DNA from: an uncultured Anaerotignum sp.
GTDB lineage: Bacteria; Bacillota; Clostridia; Lachnospirales; Anaerotignaceae
Length of the DNA stretch: 31,195 nucleotides
Reading direction: 5' to 3'
Assembly (NCBI GenBank): GCA_910578425.1
Contig: CAJTQX010000031.1
Coordinates: forward strand, 1-31,195
The notes under the pieces were generated by a model. It saw only the letters and a program-made list of their open reading frames with translations, did not search any database and was not told where the DNA came from. Shown in pieces: positions 16,117-23,997 of the stretch (the stretch's first letter is position 1; the number at the start of each line of letters is the position of its first letter). A program made the position numbers and the translations under genes.

Positions 16117-16179
16117 CCGTTTCTTTCCATAATAAGCGGTTTTGTCGCTGAGGTAAAGTATTTTTCAATTTTTGTGCGG

Positions 16180-16431
16180 TTAAAGGTTTGTCAGCAGAAG
16201 CATAGCGAGATATATTCCCATCGGCAGGAATATCAGAATATTGTTTGCAACCTCCCCCCGATTTATGGAACCGTTTGCTCCGGCTGACCCCGCAAGAGGA
16301 ACAACGTTCAGCTTTGCCGCAGGCATTTGCAGGGCCGAAAGGGAAATCTGCATCTTGAATAGTATAATCTATGTGAGCATGGCAAAGTAAACGGCAAAAA
16401 GGAATAGAGTAAAACTGCGTTGGGTTTTCAT
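16180..16431 (-). pseudogene. VanZ-family protein, truncated and interrupted by an amber codon
   Basis: Reading the minus strand from ATG 16431 (AAGGAG upstream) gives MKTQRSFTLFLFAVYFAMLT, then TAG at 16371-16369, then IILFKMQISLSALQ, later KLNVVPLAGS and EVANNILIFLPMGIYLAMLL, ending at TAA 16182-16180. The pattern (a hydrophobic helix, W-I-ILFK, N-V-VPL, NILIFLPMGIYL) is the N-terminal half of VanZ-like membrane proteins, where the TAG position normally holds Trp (TGG). The remaining half is absent. VanZ relatives are linked to glycopeptide tolerance and surface functions. The gene is dead unless the amber codon is read through. Confidence 0.65.
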
Positions 16432-16541
16432 AAAAAACAGCTCCTTTCTTTTTTCCAGCTTAACAGTGTTTTTTTAAGAAAAAAGAAAGAAGCGTGTTAA
16501 GATTTCTTTATTTTATGGAGATTATCTTTGAAAAATCAGAT

Positions 16542-16919
16542 TTATTGCAGTAGTGTTTTTGTGATTGCCTCTCCGGCGAATACAGCGGCTGTTCCAACGG
16601 CCATACTCAGTACGGCATAGGCGATTGCAGTTTTGACGTTTCCGCTTTTCAGGAGATTTTCCGTTTCCAGTGCAAAAGAGGAAAATGTCGTAAAGCCGCC
16701 GCAGATCCCGACTTTGCAGAACAAAACCAGTCTGGGACCGGGCGGGCTGTTTTTCAGTGCAAGCGCGGCAATCAGACCAATTGCAAAAGAGCCGATAATA
16801 TTGATAAAAAAAGTTTTTATTGGAAACGGACAGCTTTCGCTGACCGGAATCAGTCCGATCAGATAGCGGCAGACCGCGCCGATAAATCCACCGATGCCAA
16901 CAACGATACATTCTGTCAT
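16542..16919 (-). CDS. crcB: Fluoride channel CrcB/FluC
   Basis: CrcB/Fluc proteins are small dimeric membrane channels that let fluoride out of the cell. The 125-residue product has four membrane helices, the N-terminal GGFIGAVCRYLIG motif, the FFINIIGSFAIGLI segment and the GGFTTFSSFALE motif, whose phenylalanines line the pore. I chose ATG 16919 because GGAGG lies 6 bases before it. This ATG overlaps the stop of the upstream TmrB-like gene (ATGA), so the two are translationally coupled. I saw no fluoride riboswitch in front of the pair, and a single crcB is present rather than the paired form of some Gram-positives. Confidence 0.93.
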   Translation of the reverse strand: MTECIVVGIGGFIGAVCRYLIGLIPVSESCPFPIKTFFINIIGSFAIGLIAALALKNSPPGPRLVLFCKVGICGGFTTFSSFALETENLLKSGNVKTAIAYAVLSMAVGTAAVFAGEAITKTLLQ

Positions 16920-17548
16920 ACTGTTTCCTCCTTCCGATTTTGTTGTTCTGTACCGGCGGAATGCTGCCGGATATGTTTCAGCTTTGTAATATTCCGCTCG
17001 AAAAATTTTTGCAGACAATTCCGCGTATCCTCTGGCAGGGTTATCCCTGCGGCTTCGGCAGCTTTTTCGGCGGTCTGGCTGATGGTCAGTGTATCGGTGT
17101 GGATTTTATGTTCTGTGATCTCCTCCTGAAAAGCCCGGATGCATCTGTCAATCTGGCAGGCTGCCCACGAGTTCCGCCTTTCCAGCCTTGAAGCAATCCG
17201 TTTCAGGAGCGTTTCCTTTTCCGCGTACAGAATCACATGCGTCACATCATATTTTTCAGAAAGTCTGCCGATGATCTCATCATAATATTTTCTGCTTGTA
17301 ATGGTCATGGGGACGATAATGGTGCCGGAATAATTTTTTGCGATATAATCCAGCATTTCAAAATTGAAGGTGCGCCACATGGGATAATCCTGAAAATCTT
17401 CGGTACGGGCAGAATCAGGGACATTTTCGCGGATAAAATATCCAATGTTCTCCGGATCATACACGAAGGAATCCGGCAGTCTGTGATGCAGTTCATATGC
17501 GGTTTGTGTTTTTCCGGAGCCGAACGCGCCGTTTATCCAAAGTATCAT
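16916..17548 (-). CDS. TmrB-like P-loop NTPase
   Basis: The 210-residue protein starts MILWINGAFGSGKTQTA with a Walker A P-loop (7-14) directly at the N-terminus. DPENIGYFIREN follows, then an SPL-type nucleoside-kinase-like layout with RRNSWAACQIDRC near 145. It matches the TmrB/ATP-binding family named for tunicamycin resistance in Bacillus. Kinase or NTPase activity is inferred, and the substrate is unknown. It overlaps crcB by four bases and has its own promoter. The pairing of a TmrB-like protein with a fluoride channel is not a standard operon that I know. Confidence 0.82.
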   Translation of the reverse strand: MILWINGAFGSGKTQTAYELHHRLPDSFVYDPENIGYFIRENVPDSARTEDFQDYPMWRTFNFEMLDYIAKNYSGTIIVPMTITSRKYYDEIIGRLSEKYDVTHVILYAEKETLLKRIASRLERRNSWAACQIDRCIRAFQEEITEHKIHTDTLTISQTAEKAAEAAGITLPEDTRNCLQKFFERNITKLKHIRQHSAGTEQQNRKEETV

Positions 17549-17590
17549 ATCATCACCTGAAACATGTGTTTTATGGTTAAAGCTCTGTTT

Positions 17591-17620
17591 ATTTTAGCAT
17601 GGTATGCTGCTTTGCGGCAA
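17591..17620 (-). promoter_or_regulatory. Promoter of the TmrB-crcB operon
   Basis: On the minus strand TTGCCG (17620-17615) and TAAAAT (17596-17591) are 18 bases apart, with TG before the -10 box. It lies about 45 bases before the ATG at 17548. Confidence 0.55.
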
Positions 17621-17663
17621 GGCTTTGGGGCGAAAAGCGCGTTGATTCTTTCGTTTCTGCGGC

Positions 17664-17692
17664 TTGACGGAAACATGCGGAAATGCTATACT
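17664..17692 (+). promoter_or_regulatory. Promoter of the dlt-like operon
   Basis: TTGACG (17664-17669) and TATACT (17687-17692) are 17 bases apart, with TG before the -10 (extended). The start site would be near 17699, about 48 bases before the first ATG. Confidence 0.7.
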
Positions 17693-17746
17693 CAAAAAAA
17701 TTACGGATACTACGCAATATTTTCCAAAGGAACAGAGGGAAAAACA

Positions 17747-19264
17747 ATGATACGGAATATTTTGGAATACCTGGAACAGACAGCGGCGCGTCTGCCGGAA
17801 AAAACGGCGTTTTCCGCGGGAGAGGACAGGATTTCTTTTGCGGAGCTGGAAACGGCGGCAAAAAAAATCGGGTCGTATTTACTGCGGTTCGGCGGGCGGA
17901 ATCAGCCCATTGCGGTGCTGACGGAAAAAACACCGGTTTCGGTAGCGGCGTTTCTGGGATGTGTATACAGCGGAAATTTTTATACTCCCATTGATGCGGC
18001 GATGCCAAAGGAACGCGCGCTTTCTATACTGCGGACGCTTTCGCCGCAGGCTGTGCTGATAGATGAAAAAAGCCGCAAGCGCGCCGAAGCATTGGGCTAC
18101 GAGGGGGATATGACTGCGTTGGAGGATATTCTGACAGGCGGGATTGACGAGGACGTGCTGGCGGATATCCGCCGCCGTTCCATTGATACCGACCCGCTTT
18201 ACGCTCTGTTTACCTCCGGCTCCACAGGCGTGCCGAAGGGCGTTGTCATCAGTCACCAGTCTGTCATTAACCTGACGGAATGGTACACCGAGGCGTTTGA
18301 CATTACGGAAAAGGAAATCATTGGCAATCAGGCTCCGTTTTACTTCGATTCTTCCGTAAAGGATATTTACGCCGTATTGAAAACAGGCGCGCGGATGGAG
18401 ATTATCCCTAAAATGCTGTTTTCCTTCCCTGTGAAGCTGCTGGAATATCTGGAGGAAAAGCAGATCAATTATATTGACTGGGTGCCTTCCGCACTCTGCA
18501 TTGTGGCAGATACGGGCGCGCTGGAAGGCAGAAAACCGCAGTATCTGAAAAAAATCATGTTCTGCGGAGAGGCAATGCCGACAAAGCAGTATCTTGTCTG
18601 GCGGGAGAAATACCCTGACGCGTTATTTGCCAATATCTATGGCCCGACGGAAACGACGGTAGACTGTACCTATTATATCATTGACCGCGAAATCGCGCCG
18701 GACGAGCCGATTCCCATTGGGTATGGCTGTCGGAATACAGATATTTTTATATTGAATGGCGACAGACTGGCGGCAGAAGGAGAAAGCGGGGAACTTTGTG
18801 TAAGGGGACGGTGCCTCGCGCTGGGTTATTACAATAACCCTGAAAAAACAGCGGAAGCATTTATTCAGAATCCGCTGAATCCCCATTATCCGGAAAAAAT
18901 TTATAAAACGGGAGATATCGCAAAATATAATGGGCGGGGGGAAATCGTGTTCCTTGCCCGGAAGGATTCCCAAATCAAGCATATGGGACACCGTATTGAG
19001 CTGGGTGAAATCGAAACGGCAGTCAATTCGATTGATTTTGTACAGAGCGGCGTGTGCCTGTATGATGAAAAAACGCAGAGGATTGTGCTGTTTTACTGCG
19101 GGAATGGCACGCAGGCAGATATCCTGAAACGCCTGCGGGACAAAGTGCCAAAATACATGTTCCCGAATGTGATGCGGCAAATGGAAAAATTACCCATGAC
19201 TTTGAATGGAAAGATAGACAGACTGGCGTTGAAGGAGTATTATGATAGAGATAACGGAAAATAA
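17747..19264 (+). CDS. Adenylation (AMP-forming ligase) enzyme of a dlt-like operon
   Basis: A stand-alone adenylation domain of 505 residues that would activate a carboxylic or amino acid with ATP and load it on the carrier protein encoded downstream. Core motifs are FTSGSTGVPKG (155-165), YGPTETT (298-304), YKTGDIA, HRIELGEIE and the catalytic LNGK lysine (Lys489). The motifs are closer to NRPS adenylation domains than to classical DltA. The substrate pocket cannot be assigned with confidence. I chose ATG 17747 because AGAGGG lies 7 bases before it. The GNAT gene starts inside its 3' end (23-base overlap), showing tight coupling. Confidence 0.88.
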   Translation: MIRNILEYLEQTAARLPEKTAFSAGEDRISFAELETAAKKIGSYLLRFGGRNQPIAVLTEKTPVSVAAFLGCVYSGNFYTPIDAAMPKERALSILRTLSPQAVLIDEKSRKRAEALGYEGDMTALEDILTGGIDEDVLADIRRRSIDTDPLYALFTSGSTGVPKGVVISHQSVINLTEWYTEAFDITEKEIIGNQAPFYFDSSVKDIYAVLKTGARMEIIPKMLFSFPVKLLEYLEEKQINYIDWVPSALCIVADTGALEGRKPQYLKKIMFCGEAMPTKQYLVWREKYPDALFANIYGPTETTVDCTYYIIDREIAPDEPIPIGYGCRNTDIFILNGDRLAAEGESGELCVRGRCLALGYYNNPEKTAEAFIQNPLNPHYPEKIYKTGDIAKYNGRGEIVFLARKDSQIKHMGHRIELGEIETAVNSIDFVQSGVCLYDEKTQRIVLFYCGNGTQADILKRLRDKVPKYMFPNVMRQMEKLPMTLNGKIDRLALKEYYDRDNGK

Positions 19265-20042
19265 AACAGACGGAAAGGCTCTGGCGGAAGAAATCGCCGG
19301 ATATCTTTCTGAAAAGAGGCGGACGAACTGTTTTCTGCGGCCGGAGGAATGGGACGGCATAATGGAGCGTGGAAAGGTTTTCCGGACAGAATTTTCCGGC
19401 GGGCTGTACTTGCTTGCGGAAAAGGAACGGCAGTTTGATTTGTTCTATTTTCTGGAACAGGACGCGGTGCCTGTATCTTTGCCGGAGTTGCAGAAGCCAG
19501 TTATTCTGGAGCAGGTTTCGGCGGAACGGACTGGCGCGTCACCTGCGCCTGAAGAATGGAAAACTGTTGGTTTCCGGCGGTATCTGCAACGAAAACGTCT
19601 GTTTTTGGCGGCGAAAAACGCTGGGAAGGAAAGCAGGGAAATCACTTTCTGCAAAGAAAACGAGCAGGAGCGGATACAGACGCTTCTGGCGGAGAGCTTT
19701 GAGCCGTATACTTCGGAGCTGCCGGATGCGGAAACGCTTGCGGCAGACTTGCGGGAGAAACGCGTGATTGCCGCAAGGAAAGACGGAAGTTTGCTGGGTT
19801 TTCTGCGCTTTGGGCGGGAGAAAAAGATTTCTGTACTGCGGCAGATTGCCGTACTGCCCGCCGCAAGAGGCGGAGGCATTGGCGATGGGCTGGTGCGGGA
19901 CTGGCTTGCCCTGGAGCGGGAAGATGTGGCAAAATTCCAGCTTTGGGTGCGGGAGGACAATCCGCCTGCGCTGAGGATGTATGAAAAGCTGGGGTTCCTG
20001 CCGGACGGCAGGATTGCTCCGGTGATGATAAAAGAAAATTAA
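19242..20042 (+). CDS. GNAT-family acetyltransferase with an extra N-terminal domain
   Basis: A 266-residue protein. The C-terminal half (about 140-266) is a GNAT fold. It has the acetyl-CoA motif PAARGGGIGDGLV, a preceding strand VLRQIAVLP and the closing VREDNPPALRMYEKLGF. The N-terminal half (about 1-130) is not recognised; it could be a degenerate second GNAT domain. It overlaps the adenylation gene by 23 bases and precedes the carrier protein. That position suggests it acylates the activated unit or the carrier-bound product, but this is inference. Its stop codon coincides with the first bases of an inverted-repeat element. Confidence 0.82.
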   Translation: MIEITENKTDGKALAEEIAGYLSEKRRTNCFLRPEEWDGIMERGKVFRTEFSGGLYLLAEKERQFDLFYFLEQDAVPVSLPELQKPVILEQVSAERTGASPAPEEWKTVGFRRYLQRKRLFLAAKNAGKESREITFCKENEQERIQTLLAESFEPYTSELPDAETLAADLREKRVIAARKDGSLLGFLRFGREKKISVLRQIAVLPAARGGGIGDGLVRDWLALEREDVAKFQLWVREDNPPALRMYEKLGFLPDGRIAPVMIKEN

Positions 20043-20209
20043 GACCTTGGGGTTCTGCCCCACCTCCCCGCTGAGGCATCATGCCCCAGACTCTGATTTT
20101 CTGCCGCATAGAATGCGGCGGCAGATGGGTCAAGGGCCGGAAGCTCTTGCAGGGTTCGGGACAGCGTCCCGAGGTTTTGTGGGGAGGTGGGGCAGTGCCC
20201 TACGGTCTT
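20041..20209. repeat. 169-bp inverted-repeat element inside the operon
   Basis: The two ends are 29-base inverted repeats matching at about 25 positions. The inner 15 bases are perfect (CTGCCCCACCTCCCC at 20055-20069 against GGGGAGGTGGGGCAG at 20181-20195) and the outer ends are AAGACC and GGTCTT. Inside are further hairpins: CTGCCGCAT/ATGCGGCGGCAG (20101-20124) and CGGGAC/GTCCCG (20157-20171). There is no credible coding frame and no T-run. It separates the GNAT and carrier-protein genes by 198 bases in an otherwise compact operon and could fold in the mRNA to lower downstream expression or protect the upstream part. Confidence 0.7.
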
Positions 20210-20240
20210 GCAATGTCATTTATGAAAGGAGAAATGGAAC

Positions 20241-20474
20241 ATGGACACAGAAGCATTGATGAAGATTTTGGCGGAACTGAGACCAGACGTAGATTTTGAG
20301 GAGAATAAGGAATTGGTAGACAGCGGTGAGCTGGATTCCTTCGATATTGTTTCTCTGGTAGGCGAACTTTGCGATGCTTACGATATCGAAATTGGCGCGG
20401 ACGATATTGTGCCGGAGAACTTTAATTCCGTTGAGGCCATCTGCGCGTTGATTACAAGATTGCAGGAGGACTGA
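20241..20474 (+). CDS. Acyl/peptidyl carrier protein (DltC-like)
   Basis: A 77-residue acidic helical carrier protein. The phosphopantetheine attachment site is the serine in GELDSFDIVSLV (Ser33). It would carry the unit activated by the adenylation enzyme as a thioester in the cytoplasm and hand it to the MBOAT protein. The length matches DltC and stand-alone ACPs. The ATG is preceded by a clear AAGGAG site; 22 bases separate it from the MBOAT gene. Confidence 0.92.
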   Translation: MDTEALMKILAELRPDVDFEENKELVDSGELDSFDIVSLVGELCDAYDIEIGADDIVPENFNSVEAICALITRLQED

Positions 20475-20496
20475 TTAGGAAGGACAGGAGCGGATC

Positions 20497-22095
20497 ATGG
20501 CATTTACATCATTCCGGTTTGTTGTTTTTTTGGCGGTTTCTGCCGCGCTCTATTTTTTGACGCCAAAGCGTTGCCGATGGGTAACGCTTTTTGTCGTGAA
20601 TTACGTTTTTTATTTTTTAGCCGGAGGACGGTATTTTGTATACCTTCTGGCAACAACGCTGACAACTTACCTGGCGGCGGTGAAGCTGGGGGATATGGCG
20701 GCGAAAAACAAGGCGGCTTTTGCGGAGGCGAAGGCGGGGCTGGATAAGGAAGGCAAAAAGGCATGGAAAGCCGCTTTTACGCGGAGAAAACGGTTTGTCC
20801 TTGTGCCGACGCTTCTGCTCAACTTTGGCATACTTTCCGTATTGAAATATTCCGGCTTTGTCTGCAATAATCTGAACGCGCTGTTTGCGCGGCTGGGCGT
20901 GGGCGGGGAACTGCCGGTGTTCCGTTTCCTTCTGCCGCTGGGCATTTCATTTTATACATTCCAGTCCATGGGCTACCTGATTGACGTTTACCGGGAAAAA
21001 GTGGAGCCGGAACGGAACCTGGCAAAGCTGGCGTTGTTCATATCGTTTTTTCCGCAGATCGTACAGGGGCCGATTGGGCGTTTCAATACGCTTGCGGAGC
21101 AGTTGTTCCGCCCGAATGAATTTTCCTATACGCGGGTGAAATTCGGCGTGCAGCTTATGCTTTGGGGTGCGTTCAAAAAAATGGTTATCGCCGACAGGGT
21201 GGCGGTAATGGTGGATAATATTTTCGGTTTTCCGGAAACGCTGGGCGGCTGTTATGTTGCGGTGGCCGCACTGGGGTACTGTTTGCAGATTTACGGCGAT
21301 TTTTCCGGCGGTATTGATATCGCGGCGGGCGCGGCGCAGATTTTCGGAGTGACGCTGGACAAAAACTTTGAGAGGCCTTATCTGGCGACGAGCATTCCTG
21401 ATTTCTGGCGCAGATGGCATATCACGCTGGGCGCGTGGTTCAGGGATTATGTGTTTTACCCGCTGTCACTCTCGAAATTTTTCCAGAAGCTGGGCAAGGC
21501 TGGGCGGAAAGTTTTGGGAAATTATATCGGAAAGCTGCTGCCTGTGCTGATCCCGCAGTTTATCATATTTTTCCTCATTGGCATCTGGCATGGCGCGGAA
21601 TGGAAATATATCGCTTTCGGCGTGTATAACGGCACGCTGATTGTGCTGGGAATATTGTTTGAACAGCCGCTGAAAAATCTGGCGAAACGGCTGGGTATCC
21701 GTATGGAGTGTTTCAGCTGGCGGGTGTTTCAGGTGCTGCGGACGCTGGTGCTGGTGGCTTTGGGCAAGATCATCACGCGCGCGCCGGGCGTAAGCGCATC
21801 TGTTTATATGATTCGCTCTATGGTGGAAAACTGGGATACGAATATATTCTGGGAGGGCGGCATGCTGAAGCTGGGGCTGGATGAAAAAGACCTTTGGATA
21901 TTGTTCCTTTCCTGCTGTGTGCTGCTGACGGTGAGCCTTTTGCAGGAGTGCGGCGTGAAAATTCGGGAAACGCTGGCGAAGCAGAACCTTTATTTCCGCT
22001 GGGCGGTGTATCTGGGCGCGGTGTTCTCGCTGGTGCTGTTTGGTGTTTACGGCTTGAACTATGATGCCTCCGACTTTATTTACAGGGGGTTCTGA
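20497..22095 (+). CDS. MBOAT-family O-acyltransferase (DltB/AlgI-like)
   Basis: A polytopic membrane protein of 532 residues and about eleven segments. MBOAT proteins move acyl groups from a cytoplasmic donor to an acceptor at or across the membrane. Visible signatures are QSMGYLIDVYR, IVQGPIGRF, PDFWRRWHITLGAWFRDYVFYPL, and the catalytic His in IGIWHGAEW (His365). It resembles AlgI and DltB, which work with carrier proteins or acyl-CoA and an SGNH-type partner. Operon position directly after the carrier protein supports use of its thioester. Two bases separate it from the SGNH gene. Confidence 0.93.
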   Translation: MAFTSFRFVVFLAVSAALYFLTPKRCRWVTLFVVNYVFYFLAGGRYFVYLLATTLTTYLAAVKLGDMAAKNKAAFAEAKAGLDKEGKKAWKAAFTRRKRFVLVPTLLLNFGILSVLKYSGFVCNNLNALFARLGVGGELPVFRFLLPLGISFYTFQSMGYLIDVYREKVEPERNLAKLALFISFFPQIVQGPIGRFNTLAEQLFRPNEFSYTRVKFGVQLMLWGAFKKMVIADRVAVMVDNIFGFPETLGGCYVAVAALGYCLQIYGDFSGGIDIAAGAAQIFGVTLDKNFERPYLATSIPDFWRRWHITLGAWFRDYVFYPLSLSKFFQKLGKAGRKVLGNYIGKLLPVLIPQFIIFFLIGIWHGAEWKYIAFGVYNGTLIVLGILFEQPLKNLAKRLGIRMECFSWRVFQVLRTLVLVALGKIITRAPGVSASVYMIRSMVENWDTNIFWEGGMLKLGLDEKDLWILFLSCCVLLTVSLLQECGVKIRETLAKQNLYFRWAVYLGAVFSLVLFGVYGLNYDASDFIYRGF

Positions 22096-22097
22096 CG

Positions 22098-23138
22098 ATG
22101 GGATGGAAAAAAGGGATTGGTATTATGTTAAGATGTGTAGCTTTTGTGTTGGTATTTTCCATGTTTTTTTCGCATACGACAAATCTGCTCATGCGGCATG
22201 ACGATGAATCCAATGAAATCCATGCTTTTTATGGCGAGCCAGAGGACAGCATAGACGTGCTGTATATCGGCAGCAGTCCGCTTTTGCGCGGCGTTTCGCC
22301 GATGGTGATGTGGAAGGAATACGGCTTTACGGGTTATGTGCGCGCTTCGGCATTGCAGGCTCCTGCTGTCAGCTATGGGCTTTTAGCGGAATCTCTGCGG
22401 AAACAGTCGCCCGAGGTTGTTGTTTTGCTGTGCGATAATATTTTTCTGGAATATGATTATACGGAACGGGAGGGCGATCTGCGCCGCGGGCTGGACGGCA
22501 TGAAAATGTCCCTCTATAAACTGGATATTATACGGGAGGTAACGGAGGCAGATGAAAGGCAGTCCGCACTTTCGTATGTTTTCCCGCTGATGCGCTACCA
22601 TGAACGCTGGAAAGAAATTGACCTGGCAGAGGATAAGCCTGAGCCGCTTTTAGAACATTCCTTCCAGAAGGGAAATGTTTTTCTTGGTTATAACGCGGGG
22701 CTGGATTATCCGGAGGGCTTTATGCAGCCGACGGGACAGGCTGCCCCTGCCTTCAATGCGGACGCGCAGGCGTATATTGAAAAATCCATTTCGCTTTGCC
22801 GGGAAAAGGATATTCCGGTGGTTTTGCTGCATTTGCCCAAAATGGCATGGAGCCTTGAGGAAAGTATGGCTGTGGAGCAGTTTGCGGCGGATAACGGTGT
22901 AGTCTATCTGGATTTGGACAGAGAGGAAAACCGGACACAGCTGGGCATTGTGCCGCAGGAGGATTACTACGATCAGGGGCATATGAATCTGCGGGGCAGC
23001 GTCAAGGTTTCGCGCTGGCTGGGGAAATGGCTGGACGAAAGGTATGCCCTGCCTGACCACAGGAATGATCCGACGTATGCCGAAATCTGGAACGCAGACT
23101 GGGCGGAATATGCCAAAAAAGCTGGATTGGAGGAATAG
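22098..23138 (+). CDS. Membrane-anchored SGNH-like protein (DltD/AlgJ/AlgX-like role)
   Basis: A 346-residue protein with an N-terminal signal-anchor (about 6-26) and an extracytoplasmic domain. It has an SGNH-hydrolase fold signature: GSSPLLRG with the likely nucleophile at Ser59/Ser60, and DQGHMNLRGS with Asp292 and His295. Similar proteins (DltD, AlgJ/X, PatB) finish O-acylation on the outer side of the membrane by moving the acyl group to a polymer. It belongs to no clear DltD subfamily by eye. It directly follows the MBOAT gene, and the MBL gene starts one base after its stop. Confidence 0.8.
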   Translation: MGWKKGIGIMLRCVAFVLVFSMFFSHTTNLLMRHDDESNEIHAFYGEPEDSIDVLYIGSSPLLRGVSPMVMWKEYGFTGYVRASALQAPAVSYGLLAESLRKQSPEVVVLLCDNIFLEYDYTEREGDLRRGLDGMKMSLYKLDIIREVTEADERQSALSYVFPLMRYHERWKEIDLAEDKPEPLLEHSFQKGNVFLGYNAGLDYPEGFMQPTGQAAPAFNADAQAYIEKSISLCREKDIPVVLLHLPKMAWSLEESMAVEQFAADNGVVYLDLDREENRTQLGIVPQEDYYDQGHMNLRGSVKVSRWLGKWLDERYALPDHRNDPTYAEIWNADWAEYAKKAGLEE

Positions 23139-23139
23139 C

Positions 23140-23760
23140 ATGAAATGCAGACGGATAATATGCGGGAATGTAAACTGCTATCTGCTCAGCCAGAACGGGC
23201 GCGGCGTACTGGTAGATGCCGCCGGACGAGGATTTGAGGAAAAAATCAGGCGGGAATGTAAAAAGGCAGGCGTGAAAATAGAACTGATTTTTCTGACACA
23301 TGGGCATGTCGACCATATTTATAACGCCGCCGCACTTGCGGCAGGCTGGGGCGTGCCCATTGCCATGAGTGAGAAAGATACTGAACTGATTGTAAATCAG
23401 TTTTCACAGCGGATGCAGGCGAGGGGGCTGAAGGGCAGGGCTTTGTGTTTTGCCTCAAGGCAGTTGATGGAGCGGACGGAAATTCCGTATTTTACGCCGG
23501 ATATTCTGCTGAAAGAGGGGGACAGTTTGCGGGAATTTGGGCTGGATGCGCATATTTTGCAGATGTCGGGGCATACAGCAGGGTCGATTGGGCTGGATGT
23601 GGCGGGACGGTGGCTATTTGTGGGCGATGCAATGATGAACCTGTTTCGCCCTGAGTCGCCCTGCCTTTTTGCAGACAGGGCAGAAGCGGAAAGAAGCGCA
23701 GAAAAGATTTGCGCGCTGGGGCAGCGGACACTGTATTTTGGGCATGGAAAACCGTTATAA
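23140..23760 (+). CDS. MBL-fold hydrolase (glyoxalase-II-like), last gene of the dlt-like operon
   Basis: A compact 206-residue MBL-fold enzyme. The zinc motif HGHVDH gives His54, His56, Asp58 and His59; SGHTAGS, VGDAM and FGHGKP complete the site. Small single-domain members often cleave thioesters such as S-lactoylglutathione. In this operon a thioesterase role on the carrier protein is possible, but that is inference. I chose ATG 23140 because GGAGG lies 6 bases before it. A strong terminator follows. Confidence 0.85.
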   Translation: MKCRRIICGNVNCYLLSQNGRGVLVDAAGRGFEEKIRRECKKAGVKIELIFLTHGHVDHIYNAAALAAGWGVPIAMSEKDTELIVNQFSQRMQARGLKGRALCFASRQLMERTEIPYFTPDILLKEGDSLREFGLDAHILQMSGHTAGSIGLDVAGRWLFVGDAMMNLFRPESPCLFADRAEAERSAEKICALGQRTLYFGHGKPL

Positions 23761-23807
23761 AGGTTTGGAGAGTTTTGTATACCGTTTTGCAGCATCATTG
23801 TTTCGTG

Positions 23808-23828
23808 ACGCCCGTTAGGGCGTTTTTT
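23808..23828 (+). terminator. Terminator of the dlt-like operon
   Basis: ACGCCC (23808-23813) pairs with GGGCGT (23818-23823) around GTTA and is followed by TTTTT, a canonical intrinsic terminator 48 bases after the MBL stop. Confidence 0.85.
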
Positions 23829-23887
23829 GTATGGAAGATACTCTTTTTGGCGTATGCAAATTTTTTGCGCTCTGTACAGACTGCATC

Positions 23888-23997
23888 TCGACATAAAATA
23901 AACGTTATGTTATAATATTGGCGGAAAAAATTGGAAGGAAATATATGGCAGATTCTTCTGCTGCTCTGTTCAAAAACAGAACAGAGAAAATTTTTTT
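23888..23997 (+). promoter_or_regulatory. Promoter and terminator-bearing leader of the chemotaxis receptor gene
   Basis: TCGACA (23888-23893) and TATAAT (23911-23916) are 17 bases apart with TG before the -10. About 40 bases after the predicted start, CTCTGTTC/GAACAGAG (23964-23986) forms a perfect 8-bp hairpin followed by AAAA and seven T residues. So most transcripts may stop early, and the rest reach the gene at 24157 through a leader of about 160 more bases. That second part has weak pairing (GGCGTGAA/TTTCGCC) but no riboswitch class I recognise. Confidence 0.5.

Noticed and set aside
17549..17660. Possible fluoride riboswitch before the TmrB-crcB pair
   Set aside because: I found no match to the known conserved pseudoknot core on the minus strand.
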